DNA from: JANNHP01 sp031404455 | GTDB taxonomy: Bacteria > Planctomycetota > JAJSAM01 > JAJVHW01 | Length of the DNA: 29,811 nucleotides | Direction of reading: 5' to 3' | NCBI GenBank assembly: GCA_031404455.1 | Contig: JANNHP010000062.1 | Span: 1-29,811 of the forward strand | Shown here: positions 22,222 through 29,811 of the stretch, one piece after another | How positions within the stretch are numbered: position 1 is the first letter of the stretch | Layout: each line of letters starts with the position of its first letter | Notes under the pieces: model-generated | The model's database searches: none | Told to the model about the DNA's origin: nothing | Seen by the model: only the letters and a program-made list of their open reading frames with translations | Translations under genes and position numbers: made by a program

Positions 22222-23736
22222 CTAGATCTCCAGCAGCAACTGCTGCGGGTCCTGGAGCAGCGCGACCACGTGATTCATGAACCGCGCGCCCGTCGCGCCG
22301 TCGTTCATGCGGTGATCGATCGAGATCGAGAGGTACATGATGTCGCGGATCTCGATCTTCTCGCCGACGACCCACGGCCGCTTCTTGATGGCGTGGACGC
22401 CGACGATCGCGGCCTCGGGGTAGTTGATGACGGGCGTCGCGAAGAGCCCGCCGATGTTGCCCGCGTTCGTGATCGTGAACGTGCCGTCCTTCAGGTCCTC
22501 GATCTTCGACTTCCCCGCCCGCGCGTCGGTCGCGAGACGATCCGTCTCGGCGGCGATGTCGAGGAGCGAACGCTTGTCCACGTCCTTGACGACGGGGACG
22601 ATCAGCCCGGAGTCGGTGTCGACCGCGATGCCGAAGTTGAAGTAGTGCTTCACTACGAACTCCTGCGCCGCGTCGTCGGTGACGCCGTTCAGCGTGGGGA
22701 ACTCGCGCAGCGCCGAGACGATCGCCTTCAGGATGAACGGCAGGTACGTGAGCTTCACGCCGCGCTTCGCCGCGCGCTCCTTCATCTTCCCGCGCAGTGC
22801 GACGAGCTCGGTGACGTCCACCTCGTCCACGTACGTGAAGTGCGCCGCCGTCGTCTTCGACTGGTGCATCCTCTCCGCGATCTTCTTGCGCAGTCCGCGG
22901 ATCGGGATGCGCGTCTCTCGCCCCGCCGCTCCCGCGGCGGGGATGTCTCGTCCTCGTGCCGACGAGGCGGCAGGCGCAGGCGGTAGCCGCGTTGCGTCGG
23001 CCGCCGATGCGACCTGTTCGGAGAGCGACGGTGCGCGGGTGGCGGGCGCCAACGTCTTCGCTGCGCCAGCGCCGCGAACGTCCGCCTCGGTCACGCGACC
23101 GGCCTCGCCGGTGCCTTCGATCGTCTCGATGTCGAGGCCGAGTTCCCGCGCGACGCGACGCGTGAAGGGCGTGGCGAGGGCGCGCTGTCCGGCCGGACGC
23201 GCGAACGCCTTCGGTGCCGGGGCTTCGACGGTCGGCGCCTCGGAAGTGCGTCGCACGGCGCCGGCGGGAGCCGGCTCGGTGGTCTCGGGCGGCTTCGGCG
23301 TCTCGGGAAGCTCGGAGGCCTTGGAACTGCGCGCGCCCTTGCCCGCCTCGAGCGGCATCGCGGGCTTCGACGACTCGGCCGGTGCCGCCACCGCCGGCGA
23401 CGCCTGAGCGGCCGGCTTCGCTGCGGCCTTCGCAGCCGGCTTCGCGTGACCGCCGTCGCCGTGCGCCGCGATCGTCGGCACGTGCGCGCCCGCCGCGGGC
23501 TCGATCGTGCAGAGCACCCCGCCGACGGGAACGACCGTCCCCTCGGCCGCGACGATCTCGTGCATCTTGCCGCGGACGGGGCACGAGATCTCGACGGTGG
23601 CCTTGTCGGTCATCACCTCGAGGAACGGCTGGTCCTCGGCGACGGGATCTCCCGCCTTCAGCTTCCAACCGACGATCTCGCCCTCGGCGACGCCTTCGCC
23701 GATGTCGGGGAGCCGGAACTCGAAGAGACTGCTCAC
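22222..23736 (-). CDS. 2-oxo acid dehydrogenase E2 (dihydrolipoyl acyltransferase)
   Basis: 504 residues in three parts. The N-terminal lipoyl domain (1-80) carries the lipoyl-lysine K45 in MTDKATVEIS. A long Ala/Pro linker leads to the peripheral subunit-binding domain (~186-222, PFTRRVARELGLDIETIEGT). The acyltransferase core (~274-504) ends SIDHRMNDGA, with catalytic H475 and D479. E2 takes the acyl group from E1 and passes it to CoA, and E3 reoxidises the lipoyl arm. The GTG start at 23736 has a good AGGAG upstream. Whether the substrate is pyruvate or branched-chain keto acids cannot be decided from sequence. Confidence 0.93.
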   Translation of the reverse strand: MSSLFEFRLPDIGEGVAEGEIVGWKLKAGDPVAEDQPFLEVMTDKATVEISCPVRGKMHEIVAAEGTVVPVGGVLCTIEPAAGAHVPTIAAHGDGGHAKPAAKAAAKPAAQASPAVAAPAESSKPAMPLEAGKGARSSKASELPETPKPPETTEPAPAGAVRRTSEAPTVEAPAPKAFARPAGQRALATPFTRRVARELGLDIETIEGTGEAGRVTEADVRGAGAAKTLAPATRAPSLSEQVASAADATRLPPAPAASSARGRDIPAAGAAGRETRIPIRGLRKKIAERMHQSKTTAAHFTYVDEVDVTELVALRGKMKERAAKRGVKLTYLPFILKAIVSALREFPTLNGVTDDAAQEFVVKHYFNFGIAVDTDSGLIVPVVKDVDKRSLLDIAAETDRLATDARAGKSKIEDLKDGTFTITNAGNIGGLFATPVINYPEAAIVGVHAIKKRPWVVGEKIEIRDIMYLSISIDHRMNDGATGARFMNHVVALLQDPQQLLLEI

Positions 23737-23775
23737 GTTTTGAATCTCCTGACTGGGTGCGACGCTTGGCTACGT

Positions 23776-23858
23776 CCCGTAGGGGCGACGCATGCGTCGC
23801 CCGGTTGCGCAGTTCACCACGAGGCCGAACCGGGCGAGGCATGCCTCGCCCCTACGGG
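23776..23858. repeat. Long palindromic repeat 2 (E1beta to E2 gap)
   Basis: 31-base arms (23776-23806 and 23828-23858). Each arm contains its own 20-base palindrome. The two inner palindromes differ by a compensating swap, GACGCATGCGTC in one and GAGGCATGCCTC in the other, so each still pairs with itself. This means that each arm folds as a unit as well as pairing with its partner. Confidence 0.9.
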
Positions 23859-23872
23859 CGGACGAAGTTGCA

Positions 23873-24850
23873 TCAGACATAGTTGAACGCGCGCTCGAGC
23901 GCAGCGAGAACGCGCTTCTGGTCGGGCATGTAGACGTGTTCGAGGCTGTACGGGAACGGCGTGTCGAAACCGGTGACGCGCAGGATCGGCGCGCGCAGCG
24001 AGTCGATGGCGCGCTCGGCGATGGTCGCCGCGATCTCGCCGCCGAAACCGCCCGTGCGCGGGGCCTCGTGGAGGATGACGAGCCGGCCCGTCTTCCTCAC
24101 CGAGTCGATCACGCAGTCGCGGTCCCACGGGACGATCGTGCGCAGGTCGATGACCTCGATGGAGATGCCCTTCTCCTTCGCGGCCTCGGCGGAGCGTTCG
24201 GCCAGGTGCGTCATGGCGCCCCAGGCGACGAGCGTGATGTCCGTTCCCTCGACGGAGATCCGCGCCTTGCCGATCGGCACGGTGTAGTCGCCGTCCGGGA
24301 CCTCGCCCTTCACCGTGCGATAGATCGCCTTCGGCTCGAGGAACATCACCGGGTCGCCGTGGCGGATCGACGCGAGGAGCAGACCCTTGGTGTCGTACGG
24401 CGTCGAGGGGATGACGACCGTGAGGCCCGGCGTGTGCGCGAAGTACGCCTCGCTCGACTGGCTGTGGTAGTGGCCTCCGCGGATGCCGCCGCCGTAGGGC
24501 GAGCGGATGACCATGGGGCACGTGAACTGGCCGCCCGAGCGGTAGCGCATCTTCGCGGCCTCGGACACGATCTGGTCGAAGCCGGGGTAGATGAAGTCGA
24601 GGAACTGGATCTCGGCGACGGGGCGCAGGCCGTAGAGCGCCATGCCGATCGCGGCGCCGATGATCCCCGACTCGGCGAGCGGCGTGTTCATCACGCGCAG
24701 GTCGCCGTACTTGTCGAGCAGTCCCTCGGTCGCGCGGAAGACGCCGCCGAGGCGGCCGATGTCCTCGCCGAGCACGCAGACGCGATCGTCTCGCGCCATC
24801 TCCTCGGTGAGGGCGCTGTTCACGGCCTGGAGCACGGTCATCTGGGGCAT
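23873..24850 (-). CDS. 2-oxo acid dehydrogenase E1 component, beta subunit
   Basis: 325 residues. VCVLGEDIGRLGGVFRATEG, RVMNTPLAESGIIGAAIGMA and GGGIRGGHYHSQSSEAYFAH are the conserved E1beta blocks. SQSSEAYFAHTPGL is the active-site face that closes the thiamine site of E1alpha. Two E1alpha copies flank it in the same operon, and there is only one beta here. The transcript runs E1alpha-2, E1beta, E2, E1alpha-1. Start at ATG 24850 with only a weak Shine-Dalgarno. Nine bases later a second ATG (24841) is possible. Confidence 0.93.
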   Translation of the reverse strand: MPQMTVLQAVNSALTEEMARDDRVCVLGEDIGRLGGVFRATEGLLDKYGDLRVMNTPLAESGIIGAAIGMALYGLRPVAEIQFLDFIYPGFDQIVSEAAKMRYRSGGQFTCPMVIRSPYGGGIRGGHYHSQSSEAYFAHTPGLTVVIPSTPYDTKGLLLASIRHGDPVMFLEPKAIYRTVKGEVPDGDYTVPIGKARISVEGTDITLVAWGAMTHLAERSAEAAKEKGISIEVIDLRTIVPWDRDCVIDSVRKTGRLVILHEAPRTGGFGGEIAATIAERAIDSLRAPILRVTGFDTPFPYSLEHVYMPDQKRVLAALERAFNYV

Positions 24851-24870
24851 CGGGGGCTCTCGTCGTCGGT

Positions 24871-24928
24871 TGTAGGGGCGACGCATGCGTCGCCCGGTTC
24901 GATGGGCGACGCGTACGCCGCCCCTACA
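24871..24928. repeat. Palindromic repeat 3 (E1alpha-2 to E1beta gap)
   Basis: 25-base arms (24871-24895 and 24904-24928) with an eight-base loop and three mismatches, on the TGTAGGGGCG ... CGCCCCTACA outline of the other two repeats. Confidence 0.88.
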
Positions 24929-24941
24929 GGTCTGTCGTCGT

Positions 24942-26093
24942 TCACAGCGGGAACGCCGCGCCGCTCGTATCCTCGCGGACCTTGCCGCCTTCCATCGCCA
25001 CGAGGAAGTCGCGCTGCTCGCGGAGATGGTCGGGCATCTCTGCGTAGACGTCGCCGAAGAGCGTCTCGAGCGACGGCTTCGGCACCGCCTCGTTCCTCTT
25101 GAAGGAGGCCGCGACCTCCTCGGCGCACTCCTCCTCGATCGGCTTGATCTCGTCCTCGGTCAGGATCTCGTCGCGGATCAGCCAGTTGCGGTAGCGGGCG
25201 AGCGGGTCCTTGCGCGCCCACTCTTCCACCTCGGCCGACGGACGGTAGCGCGTCGGGTCGTCGGACGAGCTGTGCGGGCCGATGCGGAAGCTGATCGCCT
25301 CGATGAACGTCGGCCCGCCGCCCGAGCGCGCGCGCGCGACGGCCTCGCGCATCACCTGCACGACGGCCAGCACGTCGTTGCCGTCCACGCGCACGCCCGG
25401 CATGCCGTAGCCGATCGCCTTGTCCACGAGGCGCTCGTTGCCGCACTGCTGCGAGAGCGGCGTCGAGATGGCCCAGCGGTTGTTCTGGCAGAAGAAGATG
25501 CACGGAGCCTTCCACACGCCGGCGAAGTTCATCCCGGTGTGGAAGTCGTTCTCCGACGTCGTGCCGTCGCCGAACCAGGTGACCGCGACGCGGTCCTCCT
25601 TCCTGATCTGCATCGCCCGCGCCGCGCCCGCGGCCTGGATGATCTGCGTGCCGAGCGGCGAGCTGACCGAGAGCCAGTTGATCTCGGAGAGCGAGTAGTG
25701 GACCGGCATCTGACGGCCCTTGGCGTTGTCGTCGGCGTTGCCGTAGCAGTTGGCGACGAGCTTGTCGAGGTCGATGCCGCGCCAGAGGGCGGCGCCGACG
25801 ACCCGATAGCTCGGGAAGAGCCAGTCGTCCGCGCGCAGTGGGTACGCGCTCCCGATCGCGAGACCCTCCTCGCCGGTGGCGGGAAGGTAGAACCCGAGGC
25901 GGCCCTGGCGCTGGTAGCGCATGCCGCGCTCGTCGAGGGCGCGGGCGAGCGTCATGATCCGGTGCATCCGGAGGAGGTCGTCCTCGGCGACGTCCACCTC
26001 GACCCGTCGCGGATCGGCGGCGTTCGCCGGGAGGACGCTGATCACGTCGGGGTCCGTAGTGGGCGTGGGCGTGGGAACGGCCGTGCCTGTCAA
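24942..26093 (-). CDS. 2-oxo acid dehydrogenase E1 component, alpha subunit (copy 2), first gene of operon
   Basis: 383 residues with the full thiamine motif from GDG (175-177) to NN (204-205). GFYLPATGEEGLAIGSAYPL and FRIGPHSSSDDPTRYR are typical of E1alpha. It is clearly homologous to, but well diverged from, copy 1, and lies at the head of the same operon. I favour the TTG start at 26093 because a strong GAGG Shine-Dalgarno lies six bases before it. A GTG at 26045 would drop a Pro/Thr-rich stretch and lacks this signal. A minus-strand TACTCT (26116-26121) is the likely promoter box, 22 bases upstream, so this gene has a real leader, unlike many here. Confidence 0.9.
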   Translation of the reverse strand: MTGTAVPTPTPTTDPDVISVLPANAADPRRVEVDVAEDDLLRMHRIMTLARALDERGMRYQRQGRLGFYLPATGEEGLAIGSAYPLRADDWLFPSYRVVGAALWRGIDLDKLVANCYGNADDNAKGRQMPVHYSLSEINWLSVSSPLGTQIIQAAGAARAMQIRKEDRVAVTWFGDGTTSENDFHTGMNFAGVWKAPCIFFCQNNRWAISTPLSQQCGNERLVDKAIGYGMPGVRVDGNDVLAVVQVMREAVARARSGGGPTFIEAISFRIGPHSSSDDPTRYRPSAEVEEWARKDPLARYRNWLIRDEILTEDEIKPIEEECAEEVAASFKRNEAVPKPSLETLFGDVYAEMPDHLREQRDFLVAMEGGKVREDTSGAAFPL

Positions 26094-26187
26094 ATGTCAC
26101 CTCGTGCCGCGGCGGAGAGTACCCACGGCCAAGGCGAGCGGCCAACCCTTCCCGAGGACTCGCGCCGCACGTACCCTTCTCCTCCGG
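26094..26187. promoter_or_regulatory. Divergent promoter region between the E1alpha-2 operon and the PH-like gene
   Basis: A 94-base gap with two facing -10-like boxes: TACTCT on the minus strand (26116-26121) and TACCCT on the plus strand (26172-26177). The latter is ten bases before ATG 26188. The Shine-Dalgarno of E1alpha-2 is at 26100-26103. I see no long palindrome here that could be an operator. Confidence 0.45.
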
Positions 26188-26763
26188 ATGAGCGGCGGAT
26201 TCTGTCCTTCCTGCGGTGCGGCCGCGGCCGCCGGATCGCGATTCTGCGCGGCCTGCGGCAAGTCGCTTCGCGAGGCTGCGCCCACGGTCGCACCCACCGC
26301 CGCCCCCGGCGCCGAACCCGCCCGGCCCCGCGGCGCACCCGGTCAGGGTGGTCCCGGCGGTCCGGAGACGACCCTCCTCGAACTGAGGCCCCTCGTCGTG
26401 CGGACGATCTTCGAGCTCCTCGCGTCGATCATCACGCTCGGGATCGGCTGGATCTGCCTCTGGGTCTCTCGCTGGGGCCGCCGCTACATGATCACCACGC
26501 AGCGGATCGAGTGCCGCGAAGGCGTCGTCACCGTGCGCCGCACCTCGCTCGACCTCTTCCGCGTCGAGGACTTCGAGGTGATCGAGCCCTTCTTCCTGCG
26601 CCTGCGCGGCGCCGGGAACCTCCGCATCTGGTCGATGGACAAGAGCGAACCGGAGTTCCTGCTCGAGGCCATCCCCGACGTTCAGGGCGTCTTCGAGAAG
26701 CTCCGCGAACTGACGCGCTCCGAGCGCGGGCGCCACCAGGTACGGGTCGTCGAGGGGATGTAG
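26188..26763 (+). CDS. Zinc-ribbon membrane protein with PH-like domain
   Basis: 191 residues. The N-terminus, FCPSCGAAAAAGSRFCAACG, is a CxxC...CxxC zinc ribbon (C6, C9, C20, C23). A Pro/Ala-rich linker of ~40 residues follows, then one hydrophobic stretch (IITLGIGWICLWVSRWG, ~80-95), and last a strand-rich domain with YMITTQRIECREGVVTVRRT and DLFRVEDFEVIEPF. The last is like bacterial PH-like (bPH2/DUF304) domains. Its stop is two bases from the stop of the large minus-strand gene. Membrane-bound, role unknown. Confidence 0.78.
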   Translation: MSGGFCPSCGAAAAAGSRFCAACGKSLREAAPTVAPTAAPGAEPARPRGAPGQGGPGGPETTLLELRPLVVRTIFELLASIITLGIGWICLWVSRWGRRYMITTQRIECREGVVTVRRTSLDLFRVEDFEVIEPFFLRLRGAGNLRIWSMDKSEPEFLLEAIPDVQGVFEKLRELTRSERGRHQVRVVEGM

Positions 26764-26765
26764 GG

Positions 26766-29700
26766 CTACTCCCCCGCGGGGACGTCGCCCATCTCGAAGC
26801 CGTAGCTGCCCGGGAGCTTCAGCGACACCTTCCAGGCGACCGCGCCGGTGCCGGCGTCGCGTGTCGAGAAGGTGACTCGGTGGTCGCCGCCCGCGAGCGG
26901 CGTCTTCGTGGTGAACACGGACGAGCCGCCCTTCTCCGTCAGCTTCCCGCCGGGGACGAGGTCGGTCCCGTCCGGCCCGATCACCGACACGATGTGCGGC
27001 AGCGCCGCGCTGCCCTTGCCGGCCTTCGCGGAGATCGCGAGCTTCGTGCCCGGCGGGGCGGAGAAGACGTACTCGACCGGCGCGGACGGGTCGAGCGTGG
27101 CGCCCGACGTCCACGCCGAGCGCGGCGAGATCGAGACCTTCACCTGCATCTTCCCGAACGCTTCCGACGCGGGGACGACCGTGAGGAACCAGCGCCCGGT
27201 CGCCGGGATCACCGCGCCCTTCACGCTGAGCGACTTCACGGTGGCTCGCGACCAAGGTGCCAGGTCGAGCTCCGTGCCGGTCGAGTGGACGAGACGAGCC
27301 GCCGGCCCGAGGTCGATCTGCCCGCCGCCCTTCACGTCGATACCGAGGAGAGCGCCCGCCGTCAGCTCGAGGTAGCGGACGAGCGGCGCGGGCGATCCCT
27401 CGACGAGCTCGACCCTCGCCGACCACTTCTTCTTCGTGAGGTCCGCGAACTCCGCCGTGGGGATGACGACCTGACCGTTGGCGAAGGCGCCGGTGACGTC
27501 CGAGCAGTCGAACGAGACCGGCCCCGTCGCCGCTCCCGTGAGATCGCCGTGGATGACACCCGTGGTGCCGTCGAGCGCGAGTCCGGCGGGCATCACGCCG
27601 TCGGCGATCCTCCAACCGAAGGGCGGCGTACCGCCCGAGAGTCCGACGGGCGCCGAGTACGGACGTCCGATCGCGGCCGTCGGCATCACGGTCGTGGTGA
27701 TCGCGGGAAGCGCGTTGATCCTCGCGGTGAACGTGCGCTCCGCCATCGCGCCCGCCGCGTCGGTCGCGCGGATCGTGAAGTCGTAGGTCGCGGCCGGCAT
27801 CGCGGGACCCGAGATCCGGCCGAGCGACGGATCGAGGGGCGTCGTCGTCGGGAGGGTGCCGCCGGCGTGGCTCCACGTGAAGCCGCCCGATCCGCGCGCC
27901 GCCTGGAACTGCACGGTGATCGTGCGCGTCTCGGTCCACGCCGGGATCACCGTCGCCGTGACGAGCGGCGTGTCGTTGACGTGGAGCGAGACCTGCCGCG
28001 AGCCCGTCGCGCCGCGGCCGTCCGTCACCTCGACCGTGAACGGGAAGTCGCCGAGTTGCGACGGGGTGCCCGTGAGGTGACCGTCGGTGCCGAGCGACGT
28101 CCCCGGCGGTGCCGTGCCCGCGACGAGCGCGAACGTCATCGTGCCCGAACCGTCGATGACCGGGACGACCCGGTCGTAGGGCGTGCCGATCGTGGCCTGC
28201 GGCATCGACGGCGACGAGATCGTCGGCGTCGCGTTGACGCGGATCGTCAGTTCGCGCTCGGCCGCGATCTCGCAGGTGTCCTCGACGTGGACCTTGAAGG
28301 TGTAGGTGCCGACCTGCGTCAGCGTTCCGGTGATCGTGCCGGTCGAGGAGAGCGACGCGCCCGTCGGCAGCGACCCGCTCGCGAGCGACCACGTGTACGG
28401 ACCGATGCCGCCCGCCGCCGCGAGGTTCGGGGCGGAGTAGGCGTAGCCGACGGTCCAGGTCGGGAGCGTCGCCGTCGTGACGCTGGTAGGGACGAGGTTC
28501 GCGGGCAGCGTGTCCGAGACCTTCAGCAGGAATGCGTCGTTCGCGGCGCCGCCCGACGAGACGTTCGTCGCCTGGTAGGGGCTCACGGTCGGCAGATCCG
28601 TGGACTGCGTCTGTCCCGCGAGGACGACCGTCCCGTCGGGCGCCATGCCGAACGGTTCGATCGAATCGACGCCGGATCCCCCGCACCAGCTCGCCCACGC
28701 GAGCGAGTTGTCGCGGTTGAACTTCATCGCGTACCCGTCCAGGCTCCCGCCCGGCGACGACTGGAACGCGTTCAGAGGCGTGAAGCCCGAGGAGGGGTCC
28801 GTCAGTCCGCAGATGACGAACGACGATCCCGGATGCACGCGGATCGCAGGAGCCGCCGAGCCTCCGACTCCGAGGAAACTCGAGTAGCGGAGCGCTGAAC
28901 CGGATGCGTTGATCCGGGTCACGAAGCAGTCGGCTTCCGCCGAGGGCGCCGTGCGATACGCCCCTGCGGTGACCGGGAAGTTCGTGGAGTTCGACCTTCC
29001 CGCCACGAACGGCTGTCCCGCGAGCCCCACGCCGATCGAGAAGCCCGTGTCGTCGCGAGTGCCGCCGACGTAGGTCGTGAAGACGACGGCGCCCGCGGAA
29101 TCGAGCTTCGTCACGATCACGTCGGCGTTGCCGGCCACGGTCGTCTGGTACGCACCGGTCGTCGCGGGCCAACTCGTCGTGCCGCTCGACTGACCGGTCA
29201 CGTACGCGAACCCGTTCGCGTCAGCTGCGACCCTGCGCAGCGTCATCACGCTGCTCGACACCGTCTTGCTGAAGATCAGCGTCGCGGCTCCCGAGGAGTA
29301 GCGGGAGATGCCGTTGCCCTCGATCACGTAGTAGCTGCCCGAAGGGCCGAACGCGAAGTCCTCGGGAAACCCCGCGCTCGTGAACGTCGAGAAAGCGAGC
29401 GACGAGCCGTTCGAAGCGAGCGCGGTCAGGAAGCCGCCTCCGCTTGCGGCGGACGCGCGGTACACGCCCGGGGTCGTCGGGTAGTTGCTCGCGTAAGTGT
29501 TCCCGGTGACGTGCGCGCTCCCGGATGCGTCCACCCGCAGGGCGTAGACGTCGTCGTCGCTCGTCCCACCGACGTACGTGGAGTACACGAGGGCCGACCC
29601 GCTCGAGTTCAGCTTCGCGACGAACGCGTCGGTGCGCGGCCCGGTCGGCCCGCCGCTCTGCTTCGTCTGCGAGAATGCTCCGGCAGTGGTGGGGAAGTCC

Positions 29701-29811
29701 GTCGAGTAGGTGTTGCCGGCCACGTACGCCGCCCCGGCTGCATCGACGTCGGCGTGGATGAAGCCCTCGTTGGCGCTGCCTCCCAGATACGACGCGTACG
29801 TCACACTCGGA
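26766..29811 (-). CDS. Large exported protein with SBBP propeller repeats and putative-Ig modules (5' end cut by the window)
   Basis: At least 1014 residues, open to the right edge, so the start and signal peptide are missing. The visible N-terminal ~430 residues hold SBBP-type repeats with the pattern YSTYVGGTSDDDVYALRVDA and AYVAGNTYSTDFPTTAGAF, which form a beta-propeller in secreted proteins. About 430-760 holds four putative-Ig (He_PIG-like) modules with GTPYDRVVPVIDGSGTM and LPTGASLSSTGTITGTL, the G-x-PY and LPxG-x-x-L-x-x-x-G-x-I-x-G-T signatures. The last ~230 residues are two PPC-like beta domains that match the end of the 4888-8172 protein (IPATGRWFLTVVPA against VPLTGRYFLVFKPA). 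Probably a secreted or surface protein. A start in the window at 29804 is only a GTG within a repeat. Confidence 0.88.
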   Translation of the reverse strand, partial: PSVTYASYLGGSANEGFIHADVDAAGAAYVAGNTYSTDFPTTAGAFSQTKQSGGPTGPRTDAFVAKLNSSGSALVYSTYVGGTSDDDVYALRVDASGSAHVTGNTYASNYPTTPGVYRASAASGGGFLTALASNGSSLAFSTFTSAGFPEDFAFGPSGSYYVIEGNGISRYSSGAATLIFSKTVSSSVMTLRRVAADANGFAYVTGQSSGTTSWPATTGAYQTTVAGNADVIVTKLDSAGAVVFTTYVGGTRDDTGFSIGVGLAGQPFVAGRSNSTNFPVTAGAYRTAPSAEADCFVTRINASGSALRYSSFLGVGGSAAPAIRVHPGSSFVICGLTDPSSGFTPLNAFQSSPGGSLDGYAMKFNRDNSLAWASWCGGSGVDSIEPFGMAPDGTVVLAGQTQSTDLPTVSPYQATNVSSGGAANDAFLLKVSDTLPANLVPTSVTTATLPTWTVGYAYSAPNLAAAGGIGPYTWSLASGSLPTGASLSSTGTITGTLTQVGTYTFKVHVEDTCEIAAERELTIRVNATPTISSPSMPQATIGTPYDRVVPVIDGSGTMTFALVAGTAPPGTSLGTDGHLTGTPSQLGDFPFTVEVTDGRGATGSRQVSLHVNDTPLVTATVIPAWTETRTITVQFQAARGSGGFTWSHAGGTLPTTTPLDPSLGRISGPAMPAATYDFTIRATDAAGAMAERTFTARINALPAITTTVMPTAAIGRPYSAPVGLSGGTPPFGWRIADGVMPAGLALDGTTGVIHGDLTGAATGPVSFDCSDVTGAFANGQVVIPTAEFADLTKKKWSARVELVEGSPAPLVRYLELTAGALLGIDVKGGGQIDLGPAARLVHSTGTELDLAPWSRATVKSLSVKGAVIPATGRWFLTVVPASEAFGKMQVKVSISPRSAWTSGATLDPSAPVEYVFSAPPGTKLAISAKAGKGSAALPHIVSVIGPDGTDLVPGGKLTEKGGSSVFTTKTPLAGGDHRVTFSTRDAGTGAVAWKVSLKLPGSYGFEMGDVPAGE

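Noticed and set aside
20921..23842. Minus-strand 973-residue open frame across E1alpha-1 and E2
   Set aside because: It runs out of frame through two genes with intact catalytic motifs, and its composition is that of a GC-rich shadow.
24838..29172. Very long minus-strand open frame (~1444 residues) spanning several genes
   Set aside because: It is arginine-rich, matches no family, and overlaps genes with clear homology and conserved motifs (E1alpha-2 and the SBBP/Ig protein). It is a by-product of the high GC content.

Overview
The window is a high-GC, gene-dense bacterial chromosome segment with no rRNA, tRNA, CRISPR array or transposase that I can recognise. Several traits together suggest a Planctomycetota-like or similarly deep-branching environmental bacterium. 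These are large exported proteins with putative-Ig, SBBP-propeller, HEAT and VWA domains, a DACNV-type diadenylate-cyclase-like protein, many toxin-antitoxin pairs, and 2-oxo acid dehydrogenase genes separated by palindromic repeats. This placement is an inference from gene content, not from a marker gene.

Layout: 1-182 is the 3' end of kbl (glycine C-acetyltransferase), with an apparent one-base frameshift in its last codons. 237-762 is an addiction-module antitoxin with a RelE/ParE-type toxin. 829-8172 holds exported or membrane proteins of unknown role: a HEAT-like protein, a single-helix membrane protein on the minus strand, a lipoprotein, and a 1094-residue protein containing what looks like a dead metalloprotease domain. 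8186-9921 is an overlapping pair, a DAC-domain protein and a SixA-type phosphatase. 9940-11237 (minus) is a TM2-like membrane protein with a lipoprotein. 11328-15418 encodes a TolB-like propeller and a HEAT-VWA protein, and the latter's 3' end is the first copy of a repeated hairpin array (15398-15590). 15718-16280 is an RHH-MazF pair. 16449-17864 (minus) is lpdA (E3), whose ribosome-binding site lies inside a long hairpin. 17976-20740 is an island of small genes: two conserved unknowns, a DinB-like protein, an orphan HigA with a HigB remnant, a 55-residue membrane protein, and a ParD-like/zeta toxin pair.

20950-26093 (minus) is a 2-oxo acid dehydrogenase operon in the order E1alpha, E1beta, E2, second E1alpha. 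A different long inverted repeat sits in each of its three intergenic gaps. With lpdA it supplies a complete E1-E2-E3 complex (pyruvate or branched-chain 2-oxo acid type). The window ends with a zinc-ribbon/PH-like membrane protein and a large SBBP/Ig-repeat exported protein cut by the window edge.

A feature of the whole window is that a TAnnnT hexamer, rare by chance in DNA this GC-rich, lies only 6-10 bases before the start codon of most first genes of transcription units. This suggests widespread leaderless transcription. Genes with a clear Shine-Dalgarno (829, lpdA, dinB-like, the operon's first gene, E2) are the exceptions.
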